A stretch of DNA of 64,000 bases from Physcomitrium patens (taxonomy: Eukaryota; Streptophyta; Bryopsida; Funariales; Funariaceae). A program made the position numbers and the translations under genes. This document shows, piece after piece, positions 1-11,871 of this stretch. Under the pieces are notes generated by a model. The model saw only the letters and a program-made list of their open reading frames with translations. It was not told the origin of the DNA and searched no databases. The stretch spans positions 2,235,958 through 2,299,957 of the forward strand of contig NC_037253.1 in NCBI RefSeq assembly GCF_000002425.4, written 5' to 3'. The number at the start of each line of letters is the position of its first letter. Within the stretch, counting starts at the first letter, position 1.

Positions 1-605
1 ATACTGCTCAAGACAAAAGAAAAGAAAGACTTGATAACAAAGAAGATACTAAGAATAATATCAATTTAGAAGTGGATAATCCGCAAACTTCTAATACGCT
101 TAGGTCTTGTCAAGAGAAAGGGGTAATCCACTCTTACTCAAGAAAAACAAAGCTCTGATATTGTAAGTGTACTCTTGTCAATCAGCCAAGGACAAGAACT
201 CGATGAAAAATAATTCAGTCAAGTGAGCCTTCACTCAAAGAGAGGTAACAAAATATATATAAACAAGTATATATATTGTAAGAGAAACTGGAATGGCTAT
301 TGCCAAAAGACAAAAAAACTAGAGACCCTTGAAACTAGACTAGAAGCAAGAAAAGAGTTGACAAGAGTGAAGAGAGCTATAAGACCTCTAATATGTGTTG
401 ACTTTCTAGGCCACATGTCTTTGCATGTAAGGCAAGTTTTCTATGAGTGGACTACGTAGTTAGCTTGTCATTCAAGCTACCAACATGTGTGGCTCATCGC
501 TAACTTGTTGATCAAGTTTCTAACCAAAAAGACAACTATGGAATCCTATATGGTCGAAGCAGCGTCTATGAAGCTTCTAGGAAGCTTCTCTAGAAGATAT
601 TGCAG
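1..605 (-). mobile_element. Left-edge family D chromovirus, 5' LTR and leader only
   Basis: Read on the minus strand this is a family D 5' LTR (605 down to 184), then a leader (183 down to 1). It matches the element starting at 57803, including the leader motifs around 120-160. The gag gene would lie left of the window. About the first 125 bp of the LTR are missing: at 605/606 it abuts the truncated LTR of element A, so the two were joined by nested insertion or rearrangement. No real coding sequence is visible here. Confidence 0.8.
171..181 (-). promoter_or_regulatory. Candidate self-priming primer-binding site
   Basis: Starting 2 nt after the inferred LTR end (184), the minus strand reads TTGACAAGAGT. 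This is the exact complement of an 11-mer inside the same LTR (358-368, minus-strand ACTCTTGTCAA), placed where the transcript should begin. In Tf1/sushi elements the RNA 5' end folds back and primes reverse transcription in this way. The inference rests on position, length and co-variation with elements B and C. Confidence 0.6.
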
Positions 606-904
606 AACACTAGAGAGGTGAGGTAGAGCTCGAAGAGGTGTATTGTCGAGCGTGAGGATCTCCTCAGTTCTAGCTCCTATATATACTACCAGCTAGGAAG
701 CTTCTCAAGTAGCTTCCACAAACTAGGAAGCTTTTCAAGCAGCTTCTACGAGTTAGGAAGCTTCTCAAGCAGCTTCTACAATCTATGAAACTTCTCAAGG
801 AGCTTCCATGAGCTAGGAGGCTTCTCAAGCAGCTTCCACTAACTATAAAGATTTTCTAGAATCTTCTAAAATCTTCTACAACTTCCTAGTGTATGTCCTT
901 AACA
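606..904 (-). repeat. 3' LTR of element A (truncated)
   Basis: The LTR start is at 904 on the minus strand, directly after a purine-rich tract. The terminal part, about 85 bp present in C (51398-51482), is missing. It contains a TATA-like tatatata near 680 and the 30-bp tandem repeats at 691-840. Confidence 0.8.
691..840. repeat. Five 30-bp tandem units inside the A LTR
   Basis: Five consecutive units of exactly 30 bp start at 691, 721, 751, 781 and 811. Each contains a variant of ggaagcttctcaag followed by cagcttc. The minus strand therefore shows repeated GAA and TTC blocks. The same array is in C at 51567-51716. Adjacent units differ at several positions, so the array is old or evolves by partial conversion. 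Confidence 0.9.
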
Positions 905-954
905 TCACTCCTCCCTTTAGCTTCGAGGTCTTTGAGAAGCACTCCTATTGCGAG

Positions 955-1308
955 TTAGTACCAATGTCAGAAGTTGAAAATTTATCGCATAGTATCTGTA
1001 ATATACTCCAATTGTTGTTTGAGTGACAAATAGTTCATTGATCCTTGTAACCAACGATAGTGTCCTACGCCTTTGATTTTTGACCAGGCATGAACTTCCG
1101 TGTCTTCATTGTAAAAATGCCTTACAAATATTCCTTTGGAAAGATCATCCTAGGTAGGGTCTACCTCAAACACAATCATTAGCGACTTGTTACTATGTAT
1201 CTTTTGTCGTCTTTGTAGTACAGGTAATTCTTCATCTCGGGGTCATTTTTGTGAGATATTCGGTTGACAAGACATAACCGGTATGGTATCTATCTCTTAT
1301 CTATTCAT
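955..1308 (-). pseudogene. Extra 3' ORF of element A (broken)
   Basis: A 118-codon frame, ATG at 1308 and stop at 955-957, between the chromodomain and the LTR. It aligns without indels to the ORF at 19410-19763 in B and 51831-52184 in C. All three are exactly 354 bp. Recognisable blocks are the N-terminal QEIDT, then NEDTEVHAWS and GHYRWLQGSMN. Several in-frame stops break it. I do not recognise the family. Confidence 0.6.
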
Positions 1309-1454
1309 ATCACACCAAAAAATATAAGCACTAAACATAGAAGAATGGGCTCAGGTTACAGATTTATAGTCTCTAACTATGTCTTTTAGAGGTTCCTTCT
1401 CTCCTTTCTTTGTAAGACCGAGGATTAAGAGGCTTCAAGGGGAAGGAACTTCAC

Positions 1455-4400
1455 TGTAAAACTTTCATCGAAAGGGCTTAGGTTTCTGAGGATAGTGCAA
1501 GTGAAACTCATGTACCTTTTGCGATGCATTGATAAGATTTTTCAATGGTTCCCATGTATGCTCATTGATATCATAGCCGCTCTAATGCACTATGTACTCC
1601 AATTTTTCTACTTACGTTGTAAATCTAGTACCTTTTTTACCTCGTATTCCTCGTGGTTCTCAATTTCAATACTAGGTGGCGGACATTGTACTCTTCCAGA
1701 ATAATCTGACTCTTGATAAGGTTCCAATAAAGAAACATGAAAGAGTAAGTGTACCTTCATAGCAGCTGGTAATCCCAAATGATATGCCACTGGATTGATT
1801 TACTTCTGGATGACAAATGGTCTCAATCTCCAGTAGTCCAATTTATGACATGGCAGCTTGGTTTTGATATTCTGTCGAAGCAGCCATACTTTATCTCCAA
1901 TTTTGAAAGTAGGTGCCTGATTCTGAAATTTGACTATGGACGCCTTGTAAGCTTCTTGGGTGGTTTGCAATTAAAGCTTCAACATAGTTTGAAGCTCCGA
2001 TAGTTGTTTTGTAAATCCTTTAGTTGCCAGATTGTTATTGGTTGATGCTCTCAACAAATCAAGCTTCGGATGATATCCATAGTTGAAAAAGAATGGTGTT
2101 TGTTGAGTCGACGCATAAAGGATGTTGTTATATGCAAACTCAGCTAATAATAGATATACAGTCCAATCATCTTGCTGATAGTTGATGCTACATCGTAAAT
2201 ACTGCTCTAAAGTTTGATTCAACCATTTCATTTGGCCATCAGTTTGAGGATGGAAAGCCAAAGAAAGCTTGATATCTACCTTCAATATCTCAAAGAGAGA
2301 TCTCCACAACTTTGATACGAATTGGATTCCTCAATCCGACACGATATCATCTAGTAAACCATAATATTGATATACACTATCAAGAAAGAGCCTTGATGTA
2401 TCTTTGCTTATGGATATTTTCTTGCAAGGGACAAAGTGTGCCATCTTTGTAAGCCGATCTACTACAACAAGGATGCTCTCAAATGAATTCGATGGCGGCA
2501 AGTTTATAATGAAGTCCATCGAAATTGAAGATCAGGGTTGATGTAGAATAGGTAATGGCTAAAAAAGACCATAAGGAGGATGCCGAGGGTTCTTGGATCT
2601 TAAACAAATGTCACAAGAGAGGACAAAATCCTTGACATCCTTCTACATTTGGGGCCACCAAAAATCTCGAGAAATAAGTTTCAAGGTCTTATTGAATCCA
2701 AAATGTCCCACAACTGGAAAGTCGTATCGAGATTAGAGAACTTGGAATCGTGTTGGTCTCTTTGGAATATACAACCGCTCCTCAAAATGTAAAAGATCTC
2801 CTTCTATCTTGAACTTGTCATTATTTACACGTTGCATGATATTGAAGGCTACAGAATCTCCAATAGTCACAATACGTACTTGGTTGAGGAAGTCAACATC
2901 AATTGGCATTATAGCAGAGCAAAGCTTGAATTATTCTGACTTCAACAATGTCGTATACTATTGATCAAACGCTGCCTCTACAGCTTTGGCGCTAGATACG
3001 ATCTCCTTGATAATGCATCGGATAGTCTTTGTTGCTTCCTAAGCCAATAAGTAATAATAAAATCAGATTTGGATAGCAGTATATTCCATCAAGCTTAACA
3101 ACGATTGAAAACCCGAGCCCACATGAAATACTCCAAATTCTTGTGATCCGTGTATACGGTCACCGGATGTGCAGCTCCTTCGAGAAAGTGATGCCACTCT
3201 TGGAAAGAATCTACTATTGCAAGAAGTTCTTTATCATGGATTTCATTGTTGATCTCAACAGCACAAAACTTTCAAAAGTAGAACGCAACCAGATGAAGCT
3301 TCTCGTCTATGCCTATCTGTGAAAGTATAATTCTTATAGCAAACTCTGAAGCATCGATCTCCAAAGAGAAGGCCTTTACAAAGTTCGGATGTACCAAGAT
3401 TGGAGCCATAGTAAATGCCATCTTAAGATCTTAAAATACTTTTTTCGCTAGAAATCTTTATTCAAGCTTGTCTTTACATGTCAATCAAGTGAACGGAGCA
3501 GCAATTTGAGAGCAATTCTTGATGAAGATCCGATAGAAGTTAGCAAAGCTAAGAAAGCATTGTACATCTCTAATCGTTTTTGGGACTTCCCATGATACAA
3601 TTGCTTCCACCTTCTTAGGGTCCATCTTCAAACCTTCCGTAGTTGCAATGAATCCCAAAAATTCCATCTCAGTTTGGTTAAACAAGCACTTCTCCAATTT
3701 GGCGTAAAATCCTTGCTTGCAAAGTTTTTCAAGGACCAGATAAATGTATTTTTCATGCTCTTCTAATTTTTTGGAAAATATCAAAGTATCATCTAGATAG
3801 ATGACAACAAAATCGTCAAGGTGCTCCCGAAAGATATCATTCATCATATGTTGAAAGATCACCGGAGCATTGATAAGACTGAAAGGCATGACATTATATT
3901 CAAAATGGCCATACCTTGTACAGAAAGCTGTCTTCCATTTGTCTCCTTCCTTGATTCGTACAAGGTTGTAAGCTCCTCTTAGATCAATCTTTATAAAGAT
4001 CTTTGCATGCCCAAGTTGCTCTAGAAGACTGGATATCAAGGTTAATGGATAATGATTCTTCTTTGTCACCTTGTTGAAACCTCAATAATCCACATACATT
4101 CATGGCGAGCCATCTTTCTTCTTCACAAATAGGTTTGGTGCCCCAACTAGCGACTTTGAATGACAAAAGAAGTTCTTGGCTAGATTCTTATCAATATACT
4201 TTCACAACTCCGCTAACACCATCTCCGAAAAATTATAGATTGGACCTAAAAGTGATTGTGCTTCTTCTTATAAGTCTATGACACAATCATATTATGGATG
4301 CTCCGGTAGCATGTTGACATTCTTCTTTTGAAACACGTCTTTAAAATCCATATATTGCTCCAAAATACTTGTTGTCAAAATCTTCTCTCCGCTAGTTGGA

Positions 4401-4985
4401 GTCGCATAAATGACAAACGGTGTACCTTCTTGGGACGATGTTAGAAATGTTCTTCCTCCAATAAATAAAGATTTTTGATTCGAGATCTTCTAACAGGCTT
4501 ACTCTCAGGATGTTTTATAGAAAATGTCATCTTTTGTAACCTCCAATCTACGGATGGATTATGCATTTCTAACCAAGAAAGACCAAGAATAACAGGGTTT
4601 GATGGGATTCTAATAATATTGAAAATAATATAATTACTATGGTCTTTAAACGTCACCTCTATAGGTTCTGATTCATGGATGATACTACTAGATAATAAAA
4701 GTCATCCATCTATTACTTCTATGTGAACGGGTTTACATTTTTATACTAGAAGTATCTCATGATGCTTAGTAAATTCTTCATCTAAATAATAAGGAGATGC
4801 TCTTGAATCTAATAACGCTAAGGTTTTTAGTTTTTGAGGGCCAAAAGATAGAGGAATGGTAAAGCAATGAGTACGTTGAGCAAAAAGAAAGGAACTTCAT
4901 TGTTGTTGTGGTAATGAATTGTCCAGCCGCACGGTCCCTATTATGACTGGGCATCCTCATTTTTCTGAACAAATACACCTCTGGT
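1455..4985 (-). pseudogene. Element A pol remnant (PR-RT-RH-IN-chromodomain)
   Basis: Minus-strand pol in pieces. Protease lies near 4640-4980. RT is the longest open stretch (3485-4069) with the YLDDTLIF active-site block. RNase H is about 2950-3470. The integrase core (1971-2519) has HPQTDGQ followed by MKWLNQ, so the catalytic Glu of the DDE triad is Lys, as in C. The GPY/F-like C-terminus (1608-1790) and chromodomain (about 1460-1640) follow. Stops and frameshifts make it non-functional. Confidence 0.85.
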
Positions 4986-5189
4986 CAAGTTGAGCCTTCT
5001 TTTTCTTCTAAAGTGGTTTATTGCTAAAGATCAAGTAAGGCCTTAATCTTCACCATCTTCTATTTAACCTCAATTTCATCAAAGTGCAACCTTGATGAAC
5101 CGATAGGCCTCAAATGCCAAAGACAAATCCTGCTACTTTGGTAATTGAATCAATAGGAAGGCTCACTAGATCAAGAGTAAGTTTACAAC

Positions 5190-7107
5190 AAGAAATCAAG
5201 ACTTAATGGAATTAGAACAAGGACTTGGAGTAGATTCATCGAGAATGGTAAATGGAGAAGTGCAGCCTCATATATCTACTCAACGACCTATGCCAAATTT
5301 TATACAATAAGCTGAACCATCACATATATCTATAATTCTACTTGTGGATGTGGTAAATAACTCGAGGCAAGCTCTAGCTTCTCTACCAACAGTGTCGACT
5401 ATTATACTATCTCGACCTTCTCAACTAAGGATGCTACCATGAGGAATACCTATAGTAGTGCCTCGAGGACTTCTTGAGAGGACAATGCCTCTTAATTTTT
5501 CACAATTCATAGGCTCTAGACATGAAGATCCTATAGCCCTTGTTGAAAGATTTTTGGAATTAATGACCTCTTATATGGTGTCTAACGATGGTTATTATTT
5601 GATTTGGTTTTCTACCATATTAGTAGAAGGTCCATATGCATGGTATATGTCCTACAATGCACAAACATTCAAGACATGGGATGAATTGTTAATGGCATTT
5701 TTAGATCGATTCCAACCTTCAACGGGACAACAACAAGTAGTTGCTGCTTTAACAAGTACATGCCAGCATCCCATAGAGGAAATTTTGGCATATATAAGGC
5801 GTTTTAAAGAAGTTTGTAGTAGCTTTGTCAGTGATTTGCTCCATAATACTACTATTAGAGATTACTTTCTTAAAGGACTAAATCGGTCCTTAGTATCTTG
5901 AGAAATTTGGACGCATAGGCCACAAATATTGGATCATGCAATCGGAGTTGCTCTATTCATTGAAGAGACTAAACAAGAAAATAAAAGAGCTAGGGGTCAA
6001 AGAGAAGATCTAATCCCTAGCTACCTTCCAATAAGATATGACCTTCATGCAGGCTATGCACAAAATCCTATGAAAGATTCAAGATATGGTCAATATGCAT
6101 ATCCATAGGTACCACAGCTTAATTTTGTGCAACCTTTGGCTTCAAGAGAACCTCCTCTTTTAGCACCTACTACTTATAATCTTGTAGTAACTTTGGAGAG
6201 ATTAGATATTGACAAGGCTGGAAAAGCACGAGAAGATAGAATGCTTAAGGCTATAGAAACTTTGAAAGAATAGATTTCATGCTTGATAAAGGATGGAGGA
6301 AGGCCTCTATCATTTCAATATGAATCAGGAGCTCATACAATATTATTATGGTATCCAAGTTGTAGACAACAAGGTCATTCAATGCAGAATTGTCCCTATG
6401 CTCGACAATTTCAAGATATAAGGTAAGCTAGTTAATTACTACCACCTTATAGGCCTCTACATCTTCACCAAGGCAAAGAGGCTTCTCAACTACAAAAACA
6501 AAGATATCCACTATGTAGAACATGTGGAAAATTCCATATTCTTGATACATGGTAGATAGAAAATAGAATTAAGTATTCTACTTATAGAGGAATTCATCTA
6601 TTAGACCGATGCACAAGACTTAATAAAGTCATTCCATTGCAACCACCAACGGGAGATTATGTAAGACAAGCGGTAGAAAATTTGTAGGGTATAAGGCAAT
6701 TGGGGCCTGAATTACAACCAAAAAGACCACCTAATCTATATTATGATAGAAAGAGTGATAAACAAACACATCATCTACCAATGGCTATGCAAACTTTACA
6801 AGGTGTGGTTCCTTTATCACATAGACAAAACTCTCAAGATAATTGTTATATGGAGCCTCAAAAATTACCAATACAAGATACCAATTTGATATCTGCAGTA
6901 CCAATTGAGAACTTATTATCCAAGTTGCACTTACCAACTTTGGTGGTTATACAAGGAGGTGCTAGAACTACTCCCTTAGGACCGAGGGAAGAAGAAGTGG
7001 AAGACGTGAAATCCCCATCTTCATCAGAAGAATCACTTCAGTTCCAAGAATTGAATAAGACCGCTAAAGAAACAACAAAAGAGGTGCAATTTGAAGATAC
7101 ATATTAG
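5190..7107 (+). pseudogene. Element F gag remnant
   Basis: The longest clean piece is 5458-5901 (147 codons), typical of the retrotransposon gag domain: a WF..L.EGPYAWY block, a FLDRFQP block and a HPIEEILAYIRRFKEVC block. Downstream lie two decayed zinc-knuckle candidates. One near 6340 has CRQQGHSMQNC but its first Cys is Tyr; one near 6510 has CRTCGKFH but lacks the last Cys. A Glu/Ser-rich linker follows (6950-7100). Several stops interrupt the frame. Confidence 0.75.
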
Positions 7108-7380
7108 ATGGAGCTATTTGATCATGATGAATTTCAATTTGTAAATAACAATGATTTCAAAGCATCCTTCTTATCAAAGACTAAAGCTAAGAAATCCAAG
7201 GTGAACAATCCAGCAGACCTTTATGATTTGTGGAAAGACCTAGCTTGTATAAAGGTAAATATATCTTTTGGGTAATTCATCTAACTAATGCCTTTATTGC
7301 AAAAACAATTAAAAGAAGTTGCTACAATACCAAGGCAATTTAAGAAGTTTGGAGAATCTTGAAGGATTGAAGAAGAAGAG

Positions 7381-8381
7381 TTGGATTGGCTTAATTCAAA
7401 AGAAAATTATGATACAGTTGAAATAGAAGTGGAGATTGCAGATAAATTCATATCAAGTACTATTGTAGATGATGGTAGTAACGTCAATATCATGCTCCTA
7501 TCCACAATGTTGAAGTTGAGACTCCAAGTCACACACCGTTCTATTTTCAATTTGAAGACCGCAGACTAAGGAAGTTGCAAGCCACTGGGTATGATTAAAA
7601 ACTTAAGGGTATGATTAAGAACTTAAGAATTAGGACCGGTGGAGTTGATTATATCTTCAATTTTGAAGTAGTGAAGATGAAAGAAGAAGAAGGCAGTTAT
7701 CCACTATTATTAGGCTGGAGGTTTTTGATAAAATGTGGAGGCATTGTAAATTAGTTATCAAAAAGACCATACTTTATTTAAGGAACTCAAGAAAATAGAA
7801 CAACCATATTAATTAAGCCTGTATTCTTCATAAAGAGAGGTGAAGAAATGGTAGTAAGACAAAAAGGCTTTGGATCTTTGTTGGTAGGATCTTCCACAGA
7901 CCTAGGATCTATTAAGTGCATTGGACCGGATTTATATGATTATGAAGATGATGGAACTTTTGCACAATAGTTGGTAGAGAATCCCTATTTGGAAGAAGAA
8001 CAATCAGTACACTTTTTAGAAGCAATACCAATCATAGAAGAGTCCTCAGATTCTTTTTGTTGGAATATGGCTACGTTGGTTGAGGAAGTGGAAGAAAAAG
8101 AAGCCCTCCGATTTGAAATAGATGATACACAATTAGAAGAGTTTAAAGCTTTAATGCAAGATGAAGACATTCAACTCCCTTTGAACTTCAAAAAGACTTC
8201 AAGTGGCATCCAAGTAGGCCATACTCTCTCAATCTATTCTTCGGTATCGAAGGATTGGTACCATGGATCTACAAACCATGTGCATGTATGTTCTTCTGAT
8301 TGGCAAGAGATAGATATGGCACTAAAGAGAAAAGAGCCCAAATTAATTAAGATTGGCTCTCATTTAACACATGAAGAGGTA
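7381..8381 (+). pseudogene. Element F protease and RT linker
   Basis: The aspartic protease block reads VDDGSNVNIM at about residues 28-37 of the 7381-7569 frame, where relatives have D-G-G-S. A 20-bp tandem duplication at about 7587-7627 and a frameshift follow. The frame 7971-8381 is a Glu-rich linker ending LTHEE, where E interrupts it. Codons after 8382 belong to the E LTR and only look coding. Confidence 0.7.
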
Positions 8382-9081
8382 TGTAGAATAGATATTAATT
8401 TGTTTTTGAAAGATATTGATAAAATATATTAATAGTCTATATAATAGGAAATTCAAGAGGACGGATGAGTGATTTAATTCTTAAAAGCAATTAATTACAG
8501 AATTACGTTTAGAATCTGGAGAATCAAGGAAAAGTATATAGGAGTTGTAGAGGTTAATTAAGGTGCCAGATTGTAATAGTCATGAGCCGAAGGCCATCGT
8601 TGTGATAGTGTGAGCCGGGGTAAGCTTCGTGCTACCTCTTTTCTTTTGTTTGTTATTTTCTTTGAATAAGAGGATTGAGAGTTTTTGAATATTGTGAAGT
8701 GAATTATGGAATGGAAATGTGATTGGTATTATTTGAGAAGAAGAAAGATTGAATGCTGAAATTTGATTGTAGTTCAATAGAGAGAATGAGTATGTGTTTG
8801 TGTGAAACACCGTAATGTGAATGGCAGTTCTATGTGAAGAATTCCAGTGATTGGAATGAAGGTAACTGTGTGTTGAAACCTATGAGGGCGCAGTATTACA
8901 GTTGGAGATTATGAAGGTGAATATATTAGTAGAAATAGTAGTTATTGGTATGACTGAATTGCTGTAAGGAAGAGACCGATAAGGTGAAGGAAGAGATTAT
9001 AGTTTCTTTGTGTAATTAGATATTAGAAATAGAGACGATACATTCAAGAGGTAATTGATTGTGTGACCCTAATGTGAACAC

Positions 9082-9234
9082 TATTGTACTGTAAATGCTT
9101 ACAGTATGTAAAAATTAGTTAAAACATATTATATGTTGATAAATCTAAATGTATGTTAGAGTGGCTAGTAGATTAAATTAAAAGGAGTTGGAATAAGAAA
9201 CTTTACATTGTTCTTTATTTCTTTTGATTTTGAC

Positions 9235-9275
<41 letters not shown>

Positions 9276-10358
9276 ACCTTAATGTTTAGTATGAAACCTT
9301 AGGAAAAGGTAGAAACCTAAGGATGAAAATCTAAACTAGTAGGAAGCTAATTGGCAGGGATGAAAGCAAGGCATGGTCGCATGAAGGCAAGGAATGGGGG
9401 ACTTCATTCCTATTGGTCGAATACCATGCCCAATGGACTTTAAGGAGGCTGCCTGTAATTTTAAGAAGGGTTTTGGCGACTTTATAAGAGGCATTCGGAG
9501 ATTAGAAGCTAGGTTTGTAAATTTTAGGATTTGAAGAACAATTTGTGTACAAAAATTAGAGGATTTGGACTTAGGATGAAAACATTATAACCGTTTGAAG
9601 TTAAGGTGTTTATTTAAGACATACTGTTATTCTTTTGAAAGTACGAGGAGTTTTACAGTAGCTTTTGAAGATCAGAAGGTGCGACTGGAACGGCGATTTC
9701 AAGGCCTACATCTTGTATATAAGAATTATTACTTTTGGAGTCCATATGAAAGAATTATAAGGAGTTGAAAGCGACACTTCCAAATCAAAAGTAGTAAGTA
9801 AGCGGATTTTTTTTGTAGTAATGGTTGGAGCCATAACTTGAGTTTTTGAACGAATTTTTGGCTCAAAATTTTTAGAAAATGTAAAACTTTGTGTTAAAAA
9901 GCTATACATATAAATTTCGTAGCATTTGAGCTTATATTTTGTGAGATATGAAGAAAATTGCGTGTGGATGTATAAAGACAAGGGTTTGAAGCGATTGTTA
10001 GGGATTTCAAGATATCTCAAGATCTGCAATGAATTAGCGGTTGAAAACTGTTGTAAAAATTAATAAGAATACATCAGTACCTCATGTAAAATTTGAATTT
10101 GTTTCGACGGTCGGATTAAGAGATATGAGGTGTTGAAGTTTGAAAAAATTTCCACATAAGAATAAACAAGGATTTAGAAGATTTTATCATATTTTGGAAG
10201 TTGTGGGTTACTTGAGGATTGTGTATCTAGTGTAATTACTCAAAAAGAGAAAAATTATATATAAACTTAGGGCTTCCCTTATTTTCAAGCTTGATTGAAT
10301 AATTAGTGACAGCCAGAAGCCAAACATTTTTTCGAGGCAAACTCTCCCTACCCCAACA
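9082..10358 (+). repeat. Family I solo LTR, copy 1
   Basis: About 1.28 kb, ending CCCCAACA. It closely matches the inverted copy at 13802-15064 and the shortened copy at 49570-50475. The 3' LTR of E supplies the empty site (near 30870). Four-base flanks are acac and acgc, one mismatch. A (TA)n run lies at 9239-9273. No internal genes of family I occur anywhere in the window. Confidence 0.85.
9239..9273. repeat. (TA)n microsatellite
   Basis: Uninterrupted TA dinucleotide run within solo LTR I-1. Copy 2 has a T run and copy 3 an A-rich stretch at the corresponding place, so this is a slippage-prone spot. Confidence 0.95.
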
Positions 10359-10456
10359 ACGCTTAAGCAACTAGTTATTTCCCGTGTTCGAATCCTCTTA
10401 TATGGGTTTATTCAGGGAAGTTTCTTCCAAAATAAGTAAAACAAGCAATCACATTT

Positions 10457-10474
10457 TGGCGCCACTGCCAAGGA
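10457..10474 (+). promoter_or_regulatory. tRNA-type primer-binding site of E
   Basis: TGGCGCCACTGCCAAGGA begins 3 nt after the LTR end. It starts with TGG, the complement of the tRNA 3' CCA, and resembles TGGCGCC-type sites of plant Ty3 elements. This contrasts with the chromoviruses in the window, which lack a TGG site at this position. Confidence 0.75.
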
Positions 10475-10566
10475 GTGATAATAGCTTTGAGTGTTAGGAA
10501 TTAATTACCAAATGTGTGTTAAAATTGGCAATGGAAGGCGATTTCAATAGTATTTGAAGCAAGATT

Positions 10567-11871
10567 ATGGTTAATAAGAATGAGAGCATTGCATCGAGAA
10601 AAATAAATCAATTGAGAAAAAGACAGGGAAGAGCGCAAGGAAGGAAATTACTTAGAGATGAGCAAGAACGTAATCTTAAAAGGAAGCATCGACAGAATTG
10701 GATTAAACCATGGTTGCAAGCTTATCGACGCATCCAAACATATCAAGAATTGGACAGACAGGTAATTCTGCAGTCGTATGTACCGTTAGAAAAACTGCCA
10801 AGAACACTTGTGGGAAATTTTATTAACATTCCAGTGGAAATCTTGAGGCCGTTAACTGAAAGAGAAAGAGGCGTAGAAGAATTTGGTACTCTATTGGATA
10901 TTTTTCTAGTAGGGGGTACTGCTGAAACGAGCAATAGTGGCTCTTTAGAGTGGCACAAATTGGTCGCCAATAAAGTTAACTATATTGTATTTCAAAATCT
11001 GATGTTTTTACCTGCACATCAATCAATAAAACTAATTACGGAAAATAACAATAAATCAAGGAATAATAAGAGCTTAGAAATTAGAATAAGAAAAAGCAGA
11101 GATTATTTTAAAATGGAGTTTAGCGAAACAAGAAATTCAATGGTGTTAGGAGGACCAGCCATTTCGATTGCAGTACAAATTGGTGCAGTAGGTGATCGTA
11201 CGACTAGTATCGCGCCACTACCTACTTTTCGGAGATTTTTGGATGTAAATCTTGATCAACATTTATCTCAATTTCTTACAGCATGTATAACTAATAATGG
11301 CAGAACTGAAGATATTTGGTTGCGATGGCTGCCAGCGACCTTAAAAGACACGATGTTTGAATGGTACAACCGCCAACTAGTGGGTCAATTTTCGAATTGG
11401 GAAGCATTGAAGAATACATTTTTATCTCAATTTTGGCCAATTGGTTTTGATGACCGCCTTCGAGAGAGGTTAATGAACAACAAAATGATCCTAGGGAGGT
11501 GATGGAATCGTACTATGGCCGAGTGGTTGATATACTCAGTAAGTGGCCGAATCACCAAATGCTAGAGGTATTTATCTTACCCATATTAATCAATAGTTTG
11601 CACCCACAAGAGCTAAAAATGTTTGTAAAGGAAGCTCAAACTGTTATGGTGGCTGCATCCCTTAATAGAGCCAAGGTTTGGGAGGAATGCCATTATGATC
11701 AGTTTTTAACTTCGGGAGCCACAATGATTTTAGTTCAAGGTAGATATCAAAATCTGACTTGAAATGAATCAGTGGGTAGTTATCCATGGATGTTAGAAAC
11801 ATGGGCCAATTCCAATACCAATATTCAGGGGCTAGTTAATGTCACCCCATTGCAAGCTATACCACCGATCG
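10567..11871 (+). pseudogene. Element E gag, N-terminal part
   Basis: An ATG at 10567 opens a 311-codon frame to 11502, starting with a very basic N-terminus (many Arg/Lys in residues 1-60). A gag-like core follows near residues 215-311, with WLPATLKDTMFEWY and FSNWEALKNTFLSQFWP. A frameshift near 11500 shifts into 11499-11762, and a degraded Pro/Thr-rich stretch runs to the H solo LTR at 11872. The ATG lies about 110 bp past the primer site, a normal leader length. Confidence 0.75.

Larger units (their letters stand above)
606..5075 (-). mobile_element. Chromovirus A, truncated at both ends
   Basis: Minus-strand Ty3/gypsy chromovirus. In minus-strand order it has a partial protease, RT, RNase H, integrase, chromodomain, an extra 3' ORF, the polypurine tract and a 3' LTR cut short at 606. 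It matches element C (51482 to about 55500) at roughly 97% by eye, with a constant offset of about 50876, and then diverges sharply. No 5' LTR or intact gag remains. The right edge against element F is uncertain by some tens of bases. Many stops and frameshifts show it is dead. Confidence 0.85.
8382..10453 (+). repeat. 5' LTR of E (interrupted by solo LTR I-1)
   Basis: Starts TGTAGAATAG and ends AATCACA. The 1277-bp I insertion at 9082-10358 splits it; the two parts total 795 bp. They match 22156-22282 plus 30297-30964 throughout, including the segment that spans the insertion site. Confidence 0.9.

Noticed and set aside
152..160. tRNA-Met primer-binding site (TATCAGAGC) in family D and B elements
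   Set aside because: It begins 23-27 nt after the supported LTR ends, so it cannot set the LTR terminus; the 11-nt self-complementary site fits position and co-variation better.
223..459. 78-codon frame in the left-edge LTR
   Set aside because: It lies on the strand opposite to the element and inside its LTR; no protein similarity.
691..840. CRISPR-like array of 30-bp repeats
   Set aside because: Units are directly adjacent without spacers and lie inside a plant LTR; this is a minisatellite.
8382..8432. Continuation of the F pol frame (RIDINLFLKDIDKIY)
   Set aside because: The same stretch recurs at 22156-22205 as the start of the other E LTR, so these are LTR bases that happen to be open.
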